DNA of 10,537 nt, taken from Ginkgo biloba. Taxonomy: Eukaryota > Streptophyta > Ginkgoopsida > Ginkgoales > Ginkgoaceae. The position numbers were made by a program, and so were the translations under genes. Shown here piece by piece: positions 1 to 8,808 of this stretch. Below the pieces are notes generated by a model, which did no database searches, was not told the origin of the DNA, and saw nothing but the letters and a program-made list of their open reading frames with translations. The stretch covers positions 8,022,591 through 8,033,127 of the forward strand of contig JANKJI010000002.1 in assembly GCA_024626585.1 (NCBI GenBank), given 5' to 3'. Every line of letters begins with the position of its first letter. Positions within the stretch are counted from its first letter, which is position 1.

Positions 1-408
1 TAGGTTCGTAGTGTCAGATGTGCAATGTCCCATAGTTAGTTCAATTCGTTAACCATGAGCATAGAATCTATGAAGAGGTCAACATAAGGAGGTTGGAATA
101 CAAGGGCATATGTGAGGGCACTAATGACTGTAACATATTTAACAATGTTGTTGGTAGAATAAAGTAGAAAAATGCTAACACTAATCAAGTCATCTCCTCA
201 CTAGGTCTTGATAATCCAAGTAGTTGTTGAAGGGTCCATATTTCCCCTACTAACTCTATCTAAATATGATTAGAGGTTCATTAAGCATTGATTGATCCAT
301 CAATCGATGTTAAAATGTTGTCTAAGGTTTAGAGAGAATAGAGAATTCTAATGGTTCAGTTATGTTTATAGAATATCTTGTCCATTGGTTGCATCCTCTT
401 CAATCCTG
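1..408 (-). other. Unassigned AT-rich sequence with a possible coding relic
   Basis: No gene is recognised here. On the minus strand one frame is largely open from about 365 down to 36, with a few stops, and reads with a protein-like composition in its last 50 codons or so (for example the stretch VISALTYALVFQPPYVDLF). I cannot link it to any family. It could be a decayed gene or transposon fragment cut by the window edge, or chance. Low confidence. Confidence 0.2.
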
Positions 409-712
409 AGATCAATTGACTTATTTTAGGTTTTCTCCTATTTTGAAGTTTTAAGACCTAAAGGGTAGTAGTGATGTAAGTCGTAAATTTTATTTTGAGC
501 ATTTAATTTTTTTTGGGATCAACGACTTATTTTAGATTTTTCCTCATTTTGGAATTTTTAAGATCTCAAAGGTAATGGAGATGTAATTTGTATGTTTAGG
601 GGATTTTTATTTGAGCCTAACAACTTGTTTTAGATTTTCCCTCATTTTGGAGTTTTAGGATCTTAGAGGTAATAGAGATGTATTTAAGTTGCTTTATTTG
701 AGGCATTTTGAG
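409..712. repeat. Three diverged ~100-bp tandem repeats
   Basis: Three consecutive copies, about 409-511, 516-613 and 616-712, share the same order of blocks. Each has TTATTTTAGRTTTT (starting 421, 527 and 626, the last as TTGTTTTAG), then a CCTNATTTTG block, then TTTTAAGAYCTNAAAGG, then a GTAATRGAGATGTA block, then a T-rich stretch ending TTGAG. Spacing between copies is about 106 and 99 bp. The copies differ by many substitutions, so the array is old. Function is unknown. Tandem arrays of this sort are common in LTRs and leaders of plant retrotransposons, but no LTR was proven here. Confidence 0.7.
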
Positions 713-1926
713 GATTGCTAGGAAGAGGATGGTAGTGTGGTCTGAATTAGGTGAATGTTTTTGAAAGGTTGAACAATTGCATAGAAACTCCGAACTCAGA
801 CTCAGTGAGACCTTTGAGATGATATTAAGATAATAGTATAGTTTAAGTGTGAGGTTCATTTATTGAGATAGAGGAAGATAGGTTATCCCCTTCATTTCTC
901 CTTGCGAGCAATGAGGACCTCAAGACCATCTTAGGAGTACACTTTGAGTAATGCAACAAATACAAAATGGTAATTCTTTTGGTATTTTGTGGGGTTTTTG
1001 CAAATTTTTATGATTTTTTTTAATGCAAGTTGATAATGAAATGTTTAGTATATGGTGATCTTAACAAGGAATTGCTTTTGAGAGTGAATCTTCATCAACA
1101 AGTATTAGATCACACAATATATACATATATTATTTTGAAATAATTTCAAAGAATAGATAAGATGAAAAAAAAAATACTCCCCTTTAATGTTATTTTGAGA
1201 GCACCCTCTTAAGGATAGCACTCAGTTGTATAAAGGTGGTCCTTTAGGTTATTAATTTTGATGCTGAATTTTACTTTATCATTACTCTGATCAATTCCAT
1301 GAAAATAATATCAAGAAAAATCACTTTTTTGAAATGCGCGTCCTTTTATAAGATACAAAAATCCAACCAAAATTTAATATCAGTATCATTTTGAGCAATT
1401 CATAAGTGGATTAAAGTGACTTCTAGGGACCATTTATAATAGAGTTGATAGAATTACAATTTGTAAAAGGAATTAAACTTGTATTTGTATGTAGAGAGTA
1501 TGACAGACCTTCTGATAGGTTTTCTTCCTATTTTCATGCATTTATTTTAAAATTTTCCAATTTTGACCAAGGTTTAGGGGTTCCACCAAAAAAAAATAGG
1601 AAATTTTCATTTAAGTGTTCATGTGAGGCCCACGGTCATTTTTTACCATATTATTTTCTAAAAGGGGCATTTATTGCCTCAAAAATTATGCCATCGCTAA
1701 TTGGTGATCGTAATATTTACATACCATTGATTAACATGCTTTCGTATAGTGTGACATCATAAAAAAAGATATCATTAATCAACAAACACTAAATGGGGTA
1801 TAATTTAGAAACATCGTTACATAGTTATACATAAATTAGCGATGTCTCCTAATTCAATATTTTTCTAGAGTCTTTTAGAAAATTTTGAGGATTTAATCGA
1901 CTTTTTTCATGTTTTTTACCATGCAG
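713..1926. other. AT-rich non-coding stretch upstream of the PMD relic
   Basis: No gene is recognised. A 105-codon open stretch on the plus strand at 1445-1762 begins with TTG, has no familiar motif and is expected by chance in such AT-rich DNA. The 3' end is T-rich and closes with an acceptor-like TTTTTTACCATGCAG ending at 1926, immediately before the PMD reading frame, so this stretch may hold the promoter, 5' UTR and a first intron of that relic. An 11-bp inverted repeat (1692-1702 and 1834-1844) lies here. Confidence 0.4.
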
Positions 1927-3097
1927 GAGAAGTAGAGGGTGTTAAGTAGGGAGGATGATGGCTCAATCATGTGAGAGCTACTTAACTAATTGGGGGCTCA
2001 TGATACATCTATACTGAGGAGATGTGGGATATAGAGGGTCTATAAGACCTCGCAACTAAACTATGATGAGGGGTTGATATATGATTTGGTATAGTAATGG
2101 CATCTAAATTTATATAAGTTTAGGCTCCTAGTATTATGTGATATGTTTATCACCAAACTGGATATTTATATGATACTTGGGTTGAGTTATGTGGGATACC
2201 CAGTGGGTTTGTCTAGTGTGAGAGTAGAGGGATCAAACGTAATGATGTACTTAGATGGATGATGATAGTTGACTTGGTTGTCTCCTCATGGAGTTAGGAT
2301 ATAATCATTATTGAATTACAATGTCCCATTGATCAGGAGGGATATTGTAGCTTCTTTGGTACACAAAATCTTGCACAACTAAAACTTTGGTGGGCTCACC
2401 TATTTATTTGTATCAGTGATATGATGATGTATTAAGGGGACATGGTTTGACTAGGCACATTATATCTATGATGTGTTGATCAATCATCTTGACTCAGTTC
2501 CTTGAAGGGGCTATAATACCTTGTCAAATTACTTATTCTTATAGGTATGGATGTTTGAGCACTCTCATGCCACTAGATCAACTATATCAACTCTGATTTT
2601 CATAGATCATGATAAACCTTTGATTATGAGATGGCAGATAATGTCAAGATCTTCGCCTCAACAACCTTATCAAATACAAAAGGGTGGTGTTCAATTAGAT
2701 TTTATATATTTGTAGGATGATACACAAATCATGGATCCATATGTAGGAGTGGACTAGTACTCAAATGCATACATGATGGCATTGAGAGGAGGAGAGGAGG
2801 GAGAAGGACCTCTTGGGATAGGTGGAGATGTGCTAGTGCCCCTTGTAGATGATAAGGATGTAGAAGAGGCACATATACCTCTACTTTATAGATTTCGTAA
2901 GGGAGTATAAGTGCCCCCTATAGGTGATATTGAAGTTGGAGGAGATTTTTAGGGTAGCTAGTTGCAAGGTGTAGCTCATGCCATAGATGCATCCCTCAAG
3001 GATATGGCAAAGAGCATGGGCCTTAGAGATGTCAAAGAGGGATTAGGAGGTGATGAGTAGTCTAAAGCATATGGGGGTCTACGATGTCCACTTGGAG
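1927..3097 (+). pseudogene. Plant mobile domain (aminotransferase-like) protein, decayed
   Basis: One plus-strand frame reads as a PMD protein (the family of Arabidopsis MAIN/MAIL1, also carried by Ty3/gypsy and MuDR-type transposons) over about 390 codons. Around 2062-2190 it shows the domain's hallmark order: YDEGLIYDLV, two stops where the family usually has an acidic or polar residue plus Arg, WH, then LYKF, DMFIT, and MILGLSYVGYPV. Later blocks match the second half of the domain: NFGGLTYLF (about 2389-2415) and VWMFEHSHATR (about 2545-2577). After the domain comes an acidic Gly/Glu-rich linker (about 2785-2860). More than a dozen internal TGA/TAG/TAA codons break it, yet I found no frameshift, so decay was mostly by point substitution. 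The proposed exon starts after the acceptor at 1926 and ends at a GGAG|GTATGA donor at 3097. PMD proteins act in the nucleus in gene expression and transposon silencing; this copy cannot encode a full protein. Its 3' end faces the 3' end of the retrotransposon pol. Family assignment is by eye from motif order. Confidence 0.72.
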
Positions 3098-3184
3098 GTA
3101 TGAATTTTGGTTTTATCCTTTCTTTATGCATTATTTAGATTTATGATTATGATATATTGACCATTTATGTCATTTTTTGTGTAG
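3098..3184 (+). other. Probable intron of the PMD relic
   Basis: The interval begins GTATGA directly after GGAG and ends TTTTTTGTGTAG, which fits plant GT-AG rules with a T-rich 3' end. Using this acceptor keeps the reading frame of the upstream exon. A second acceptor (CTTGCAG, ending at 3205) would give a 108-bp intron instead. No transcript evidence is available. Confidence 0.4.
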
Positions 3185-3530
3185 ATGTGAGGATCTTACT
3201 TGCAGTTCAGGTGAGGTAGATTTTGGAGAAAATATTTTATTTCATGGATGATATGAGAAATATGCCAGAGGATAAAAGATTACCTATATCAATGAGGTCC
3301 TATACAAATATTTTCCACGGATGTTAGATCCTGAGCACAATATGAGGCACTAGGATAGGAGGTTTTCCATTTGAGTGGGTAAATAAATTTATGGAGGCAA
3401 ATGGATGGTGCATTTATCAAGGCTAGCATTAGTAGAGCCTCTCATGTTTAGAGGAGATTACATGAAGAGATCTAGAGTTAGCATAATAATGAGGTTGGGG
3501 AAGATAGTGGCCCGAGCCACCCTTGATATG
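3185..3530 (+). pseudogene. Probable downstream exon of the PMD relic
   Basis: After the proposed acceptor the frame continues as ILEKIFYFMDDMRNMPEDKR, a charged, possibly coiled-coil stretch. It appears to shift by one frame near 3270-3285 into NEVLYKYFPRMLDPEHNM and then, past further stops, KWMVHLSRLALVEPLMFRGD. The composition and the DPEH block read like real protein, but I do not recognise a domain. Charged helical tails after the PMD are plausible for the family. An unrelated relic is the alternative. The sequence becomes simple AT-rich repeat soon after 3530. Confidence 0.35.
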
Positions 3531-3627
3531 TATATATTATATTTTTTTTTGTACTAAAATTTTGAGACCGTGATTGGTCAATTTTGCATGAACCAGTATT
3601 TTTCTAATCGAGTTGTATGTGTTGAAC

Positions 3628-3654
3628 ATATATATATATATATATATATATATA
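3628..3654. repeat. (AT)13 microsatellite
   Basis: A perfect 27-bp AT dinucleotide tract lies in the ~260-bp spacer between the convergent PMD and pol relics (3531-3790). The rest of that spacer is AT-rich with no recognisable gene. Short open frames on both strands across this tract are low-complexity artefacts. Confidence 0.95.
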
Positions 3655-3790
3655 GTATTGTTTGTTATACAAATATATATGACATTGCATATGTTTTGAA
3701 TTTTTATGCATTTTATATTTTTACACATGTTTTTGAGTTTTCAGTTTATAGAAAACTATGTAAACTTATACAATAAAGAATTCCCCTAAT

Positions 3791-5124
3791 TTAAAGATAA
3801 TATATCTTTACATATTATGAATTGACTGAATATTTAAACTCATGGACATCGAGGGTAGAAATATAATAGGTTCCATTCTATAGATATTCAAGAACAAAGA
3901 ATGGGCCTAACCATTTTGGGATGAAATTACTTTTTTTATCGAAAAGGTAGTCTATTGTTAAGACCTTATCTCCAACCAAGAATTTTCTAGACCTTATATT
4001 TTTCTCATAATAAAGAAAGATTAATTTTTTATAGGCCTCCACGTGTTGATGGGCACGGAGTCTCTTTTTATCAAGCTTTTCGAGCGTTGCCAATGGGGAG
4101 GCTTTCAGTCCTTCATAATCCATCATGTTTTGAGTTGAAATTCAAAGAGAAGGAATCTCAATTTCAAGGGGGAGAAAGACTTCTACCCCATACACAAGTG
4201 AGAAGGGAGTCATTCTAGTTGGGGTTTGGATGGATGTTCAATATTCCCATGGGAAAGGGAATAATTCTAGGTGATAATATTGAGTGGATTGGTTGACATT
4301 TCATTTTAATATATGGACCAAGGTATTATTGAAAGCCTTAACCTACCCATTGTCCTGTGGGTAGTATGGTGTGAAATTTTGATGCATAATTCAAAATTTC
4401 CAGCAAACATCAACATGCTTATTATAAAATAATTTCACATTGTTAGTTATGATGATATCATGGATGTTGAAACATCATATGATTTGATTAAAGATTAGCA
4501 TGGCAATTATATGTCCATCTGTGTGAATTAATGGGATGGCTTTATCCCATTTAGTAAAATACATCATGGCAGTAAGGATGAATTTATGTTGGTTAGATGA
4601 TGGGGGGTTTATAGCATCGATTAGGTCTAGACCCAATTTTGAGAATGGCCAAGGAGCAACAATAATTTGAAGAGATTACACAGGTGCATAAAATAAATGA
4701 AAATTCTCTTGGAATTTATGGCATCTATGAACAAAGTCTTATACATCTTTAAAAATAGTGGGCCAATATTACCCCATCCAGAGAATCTTGAGAGTGGTCA
4801 ATTATCCTCTAAAACACCCCCCACATATTATTTTATGAGACTCATATAAAATATTTTAGGCTTTAATGGGTGTGAGACATCATAAAAGAATCCTATTAAA
4901 GGTTTTCTTGTAGACAGTATTCCTAAGTATAATGTATTCACGTGTTGTGGCGTGAATGCACTTCTTTTATTTAAAGGAGGAGTCATGTGGGTACTCCAAG
5001 TATTTGAGATATGTAATGATATATTTGTACCATTCATGGATGGTAATTTCTCTCTGGTCAAAATCAAATATATTTTCATCTGGTAATGAATCGTCGGCAG
5101 GCTCATTCTTATGGTTGGGAAGAG
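3791..5124 (-). pseudogene. Integrase with RNase H-integrase linker, decayed pol
   Basis: One minus-strand frame is followed from about 5107 to a final TAA at 3793-3791. In order it shows the linker (SLPDENIFDFDQREI, NTVYKKTF), the zinc-finger region (ESHKIICGG, WPTIFKD, CHKFQ at 4723), the catalytic core (PWPFSKLGLD from 4654, YFTKW, TPYYPQDNG) and a C-terminal domain (VGDKVL, KWLGPFFVL, ending KIYYL). Integrase joins retrotransposon cDNA to the host chromosome. It is inactive: the second catalytic Asp reads Asn (4444-4442), the Glu of the core reads Lys (4339-4337), the zinc-finger CxxC is CHKF, and many stops interrupt it, including 4477, 4393, 4345, 4303, 4240 and 4144 (first bases). Most of these stops fit Arg CGA or Gln CAG mutated to TGA or TAG. 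No frameshift was seen over about 1.3 kb. Confidence 0.88.
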
Positions 5125-5127
5125 GTA
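5105..5127 (-). other. Deletion junction: reverse transcriptase and RNase H missing
   Basis: The protease frame ends in LDYNIL (5144-5127), the block that normally leads into LLGR and then reverse transcriptase. Within about 20 bp the sequence reads NEPADDSLPDEN in another frame, which belongs after RNase H. The RT and RNase H domains, normally well over 1 kb, are therefore absent, and the two sides are out of frame. The exact breakpoint cannot be set without an intact relative. Confidence 0.75.
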
Positions 5128-5977
5128 AGGATGTTATAATCTAATTCTTGATTTAAGACCACTATGTTGACCATAATAGTCTTTCCATCAAGTGATACAG
5201 GGAGGGATATCTGGCATAAATGTATTTTTTGAGACTTATGATAACCTTGACAAACCAAGGTGGTTAGTTAAAGATATCCAAGGCCTAGCTATTCAAAAAA
5301 AAATATAGACATGATGTTAATTAATGATCCAGGATCTATAATGCACCATAACATTGTAAACTCTCCTATGTCCACTTGTATCAAAATTGGGGAAGCTGAG
5401 TCAACTCTCCATAGATCAGGAGGTGAAATCCCCACTGTATCAAATATGAAAATATCATATCGAATATCAGGAATAAAAATAGATAGTATAGTGAGGAAGG
5501 CTTATCTTTCGTCAGGATAAATCTTGAGTATGTCCATAAGAGACATACGAGACAAAGTTAAATATAGTTCATTAATAATTGAATAGTTCTTCCTATGCAT
5601 CAGTTGGGGAAGGGGTTATCATAAATCAACTCTGACAGGTCAATTTGGAAGAGATTTATCCATAACTGGTTCAGATGGAGAATTAGATATTTCCTAAATG
5701 AGGGGAGGATTTGGCGAGTATGATGCACAGGTTGTCTCCTTCTAAGCCTGAGCCTGAGTGATAATTAAAATTTCCTCTAGTTGTTGGGAAATTATTTTAA
5801 TAGGGCTTATGAGTTTAGGTCCCTTCTTGGTACCTTTTTCCTTTGAGGTTTTCAAAGAGGAGGCTTCAACACTGTTATCAAGAGGGACTTTTGACCCATC
5901 TATGACTTCTTTGAAATAAGTTATCTTTCAAATCTAATTAAATAATTATGTTCTTCTTCCATATATTATTATTATAA
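5125..5977 (-). pseudogene. Retrotransposon aspartic protease, decayed
   Basis: This frame runs from just after the gag triplet repeat to the RT deletion junction. A Lys/Ser-rich spacer (EASSLKTSKEKGTKKG near 5860-5810) and a helical block (MSLMDILKIYPDER near 5535) precede the protease fold. The protease reads FTMLWCIIDPGSLINIM, with the catalytic Asp at 5336, then LDGKTIMVNIVVLNQELDYN. The usual D-T-G or D-S-G is D-P-G here, and several stops interrupt the frame, so it is inactive. In an intact element the enzyme would cut the Gag-Pol polyprotein inside the particle. It is one frame off gag; whether that shift is original or decay is not known. Confidence 0.75.
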
Positions 5978-5995
5978 GGAGGAGGAGGAGGAGGA
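5978..5995. repeat. (GGA)6 microsatellite, coding poly-Ser in gag
   Basis: Six perfect GGA units on the plus strand read as TCC serine codons in the minus-strand gag frame, just after a Lys-rich basic block. An ATT-type tract (about 5960-5976) follows in the gag direction and gives three TAA stops. The change from the gag frame to the protease frame occurs in this simple-repeat zone, consistent with slippage. Confidence 0.9.
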
Positions 5996-7922
5996 AGAAT
6001 TAAATTTAGATTTTGATTTCCTTTTCTTTTTTTCTTTATATTTCCCTTTCTTCTCATGAGTATGATGGGGAAAGGGGTCCTGGTATATTTCCTATTCTGA
6101 ATTAGGTTTTGATGTTGGTTGACTTAAATTAAGGAAATAATTTTGCATTCATAGAAGGGAAAATCAATTCAATCTTTCATGTCTAGGTAACTTATGGTAG
6201 TCACACCATTTTGTGGGATCGAAGGGCAATTTCTTCAGAGGTGTTGTGGATGATTACTTCTCATATTTCACATTCATTTGGTGTTTTATTTTCTTTTTTA
6301 CCATATGGATTATTTTATTTTCTCCTTTTGAAGATGCATGAGTTTTATCTTGTGAATTATTTATAGGTGAATTGGTCTTAATTTCACTAGCAATGGTCTA
6401 TTCAAGTTGTTTAATAGTGGATGTAATGAGATTAAGAAGTTGATCCTATAGAGATGTGGGTCTCGAATTTGATATCCCATCACTAGTCGCATGCTTATTT
6501 TTAATACCAAATGTAATGTTAGTGGAATAATTTATGGTCTTGAAATAATCTTTGACCTCATATTCCTTAAGTATGAGGCATTTGTCATTGACATCTTCAT
6601 AGGATGTAGCACCTACTTTAAGGACTTTCAGGTATACCTAAGGTTTGAGGGCATTCCTGAATAAGACATAAAGTTGCCTCCCATAGAATGGAGTTTTAAA
6701 AGAATGGACTATAGATCTGAATCTTTATATGAAATCAAAATTAGACTCATCATGGGCCTGCTTGAGGGCCATAATGGATTTAAACCTTATATCATAGGGC
6801 TTAGCTTCATCAAAATACTACACGAATAAATCAACCATTTGTTGGAATGTGGATATTAATTCCTTAGGAAACTAATAGAACTATTTGAGAGACTTGCCAA
6901 TTATATTCCTCAAGAATATTTTAAGCATGATATCATTATAAGGAATATACTCAACACATGCTATGGCATAAGCGTCTATGTTCAACATGGGGTCACTTCT
7001 TAGAGCTCTATTAAACTTAGGGAGCTCAGGAGTAGAACTGGATAGGAGAGCCATTTGAATTGTCTTGATCAAGGGGCTCTTTCTATATTTTGTATAATAT
7101 TTTTAGATTAGAACTATTGGTTGGAAGGATATTCTCTATTCTGGGGTGGGAGAAGCAGTGATTGACTATTGTTGTGTGTTAACCATTGATGTAACGGGTG
7201 AGGAACTCAGAATCATGTTTGTGAATATGACTTTTATTGGATTAACATAAGGATTCAAATAATACATAAATGGATTTTCATATAGAATTCCAGTGTAAGG
7301 ATTTGATATAGGAATGGATGAATTGGTAGGATTAAAAGGTCCATAGGGGAATGGAAATGGAAATTGTCCATAAAATGGAAGAAAGTGTGGTTAATAAAAA
7401 GGAATTTTTTGATAACCCATATAGGGATTTTAAAAACCAACAATGGTAAAAATATTAGACTCCCCTATGAAAGGAGGGGGAGGTAGAACATGATTGTTCT
7501 GAACTTCTATTACCTAGAAAGGAGTTGAAGCCTCTACATGAAAATGACTTAAAGTGTCAAATGGATTGGAAGATTGTTTATGAGAGCTTGTCTACTTGAG
7601 ATTTCCATGAACATTAGATTGTCCATCATTTTCAACTAGGATATTAGGGTCAACATACTAATAAGAGGTGCCCCAATGGGTTTGGAATAAATTTTGAGTT
7701 GCAAGGATATCAATTTCTTGATTTTTAAAATCAAGAGAGGAAATAGGCATTTTGTGAACATATGATTGATGTGTTGATGTTTCATCTCTGGGCGATGTAG
7801 GATCTGACTCTTTGATAGGCCTTTCAGACCTGGACAAGGGATTATAATTAGGGAGGAGGCCTTATTACCTCTTCGACTGGTGGATTTCCTATTGTTGGGT
7901 CTCCATAGGTAAAAAAAGACAT
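5978..7922 (-). pseudogene. Retrotransposon Gag polyprotein, decayed
   Basis: Gag forms the virus-like particle. The likely start is ATG 7922-7920 (MSFFTYGDPTIGNPP); a one-base shift in the GGA-rich run 7851-7860 then moves reading into the frame kept down to 5978. The N-terminal third is Pro/Tyr/Phe/Asn-rich (for example FPFPFPYGPFNPTNSS, about 7355-7310), typical of plant gypsy Gag. The retrotransposon Gag domain spans about 7040-6500: LPKFNRALRSDP, VEYIPYNDIMLKIF, then a Trp lost to TAG at 6883, ALKQAHDESNFDFI, RFRSIVHSFKTPF, and SYEDVNDKCLILKEYE. A zinc-knuckle-like KWCDYHKLPRHERLN lies at about 6211, but the last Cys position is a stop. A Lys-rich basic tail (KGKYKEKKRK) ends it. About a dozen stops interrupt it. 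Without transcripts the start choice is inference. Confidence 0.85.
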
Positions 7923-7975
7923 GGGATAAAAAATCCAAATAAATAGATAAATAAATAAAGTAAAATTAAATATGT

Positions 7976-8090
7976 GGGGAATTCAAGGTCCCTAAAGGTT
8001 TTTTTAAAAAAAAAATTCATATGAAAAGTGGGCTTTCGAGATCCCGAGGGATTTTAAGATCCTAAATATAAAAGGGGATTTCAAGACCCT
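7976..8090. repeat. Four copies of a quasi-palindromic 16-18-bp motif
   Basis: Copies at 7976-7993, 8030-8045, 8047-8064 and 8073-8090 follow a consensus close to GGGRTTTYAAGATCCCT; for example, 8073-8090 reads AGGGGATTTCAAGACCCT. Each is a near-palindrome with G-run and C-run ends. They lie just upstream of gag, where the retrotransposon leader would be. Function is unknown. Confidence 0.75.
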
Positions 8091-8111
8091 GATTCGAACC
8101 TATAATTAGTC

Positions 8112-8637
8112 AAAATAAATGTATGATGAATGGTGTAGAGATTAGTGTAGGTAATGGGCATACCATTACCTAATGGGCATACCATTGTAATGGGTGCAGG
8201 CGATAAAATATTACTTTTTTAGAGTGTCATTCCATCTCCAAAATCACATAACTCTTTTCAAGATAATGGAGTGTGGTTTTGAGGGTAGAAAATATTTTTG
8301 TCTTTTAACTTATTAGAATGTGGAATGGTAGTCCATATGCAATCACATCTTACGGCATATGAATTTATTGACCATTAAGGGCGATAATTGGGTTCGTGGC
8401 CCAGATTTAGATTTCGATATTTGCCGAAGCTCAGATTTAATTTCTTGGTTGTGACTTTCAATAAAGAGGCGATGCTATCAAAAGTAGACAACGTGTAAAA
8501 AATACATATTCATCAGACATCAGATATTCCATTCCAGTGGTTTTAAAAAGTTTGTATACATAAGAAAATGTAGATCACTTCTAAGTCGTAGAAGAGTACA
8601 TGAGAAATATAGTATTATATAAAACTGCAATCTTTAT
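8112..8637. other. Non-coding stretch between gag and the peptide gene
   Basis: No gene is seen on either strand. The stretch contains the tandem repeat at 8152-8187, and a minus-strand AATAAA (plus TTTATT at 8364-8369) that could serve a transcript from the peptide gene. It may include remnants of the retrotransposon 5' LTR or leader, but no match to sequence beyond the other end of the element was found by eye. Confidence 0.5.
8152..8187. repeat. Tandem 19-bp repeat with GCCCATTA cores
   Basis: The unit TAATGGGCATACCATTACC at 8152-8170 is followed directly by a second copy matching its first 16 bases (8171-8187). On the minus strand each carries GCCCATTA, the core of plant site II (TGGGCY) elements. 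A related AATGGGT follows at 8189. Confidence 0.85.
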
Positions 8638-8808
8638 AAGAATAATACTGAACAAACTAGGCAATGGGCGATGCTATGGAATGATATACTGCGCCTCATT
8701 GCATTAGATTGTATTTATAGAACGATTTACTGCGCCTTATTGCATTTACCTAGGCAATGGCAATGGGCTATGCTGTCTTATTTATAGAATAATATTGAAC
8801 TAACTAGG
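8638..8808. repeat. Shuffled local duplication cluster
   Basis: Three sequence blocks each occur twice in the same orientation. Block A is at 8638-8661 and 8785-8808 (21 of 24 identical). Block B (GATWTACTGCGCCTYATTGC) is at 8683-8707 and 8724-8748. Block C (CTAGGCAATGG..ATGCT) is at 8658-8675 and 8750-8774, with a 6-bp insertion in the second copy. The order along the DNA is A-C-B-B-C-A. Block A's second copy overlaps the stop codon of the peptide gene. Confidence 0.75.
8777..8782 (-). promoter_or_regulatory. Possible polyadenylation signal of the peptide gene
   Basis: On the minus strand AATAAG lies 22 bp past the TAG stop, within an A/T-rich, TATAAATA-containing stretch. It is a one-base variant of AATAAA. 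A perfect AATAAA lies further down at 8369-8364. Plant signals are loose, so neither is certain. Confidence 0.25.

Larger units (their letters stand above)
3791..7922 (-). mobile_element. Ty3/gypsy (Tat-like) LTR retrotransposon, decayed internal region
   Basis: Gag, protease and integrase relics occur in the canonical gypsy order on the minus strand, but reverse transcriptase and RNase H are missing. The integrase C-terminus has no chromodomain, and blocks such as PFSKLGLDLI, INPPSSNQHKF and LEIEIPSL resemble the plant Tat-type lineage rather than chromoviruses. Reading frames are 1 (gag), 2 (protease) and 1 (integrase), each broken by stops. No LTR pair, primer-binding site or clear polypurine tract was found, so only the coding interval is given. 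The RT deletion and lost catalytic residues make it non-autonomous and inactive. The Tat assignment is inference; the gypsy assignment is firm. Confidence 0.85.

Noticed and set aside
1445-1762. 105-codon open frame on the plus strand
   Set aside because: It begins with TTG, has no recognisable motif or codon pattern and is within chance expectation for AT-rich DNA upstream of the PMD relic.
3782-3790. TTAGGGGAATT after the pol stop as a polypurine tract marking the 3' LTR
   Set aside because: The purine run is short and no LTR-like TG start or match to the other flank follows, so it does not define an LTR boundary.
4231-4250. Near-identical 20-mers at 4231 and 9500 (TGGATGTTCAATA core)
   Set aside because: One copy lies in the integrase reading frame and the match does not extend on either side, so chance is the simplest explanation.
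5311-5520. 69-codon open frame on the plus strand
   Set aside because: The minus strand of the same interval encodes the recognisable aspartic protease relic.
7636-7938. 100-codon minus-strand frame near the gag start
   Set aside because: It is out of frame with gag; the neighbouring frame gives the Pro/Tyr-rich Gag N-terminus that continues into the Gag domain.
8082-8110. tRNA B-box-like GGTTCGAATCA on the minus strand, suggesting a tRNA or SINE
   Set aside because: No matching A box lies 30-60 bp upstream and no cloverleaf or acceptor stem can be formed; one consensus position also differs.
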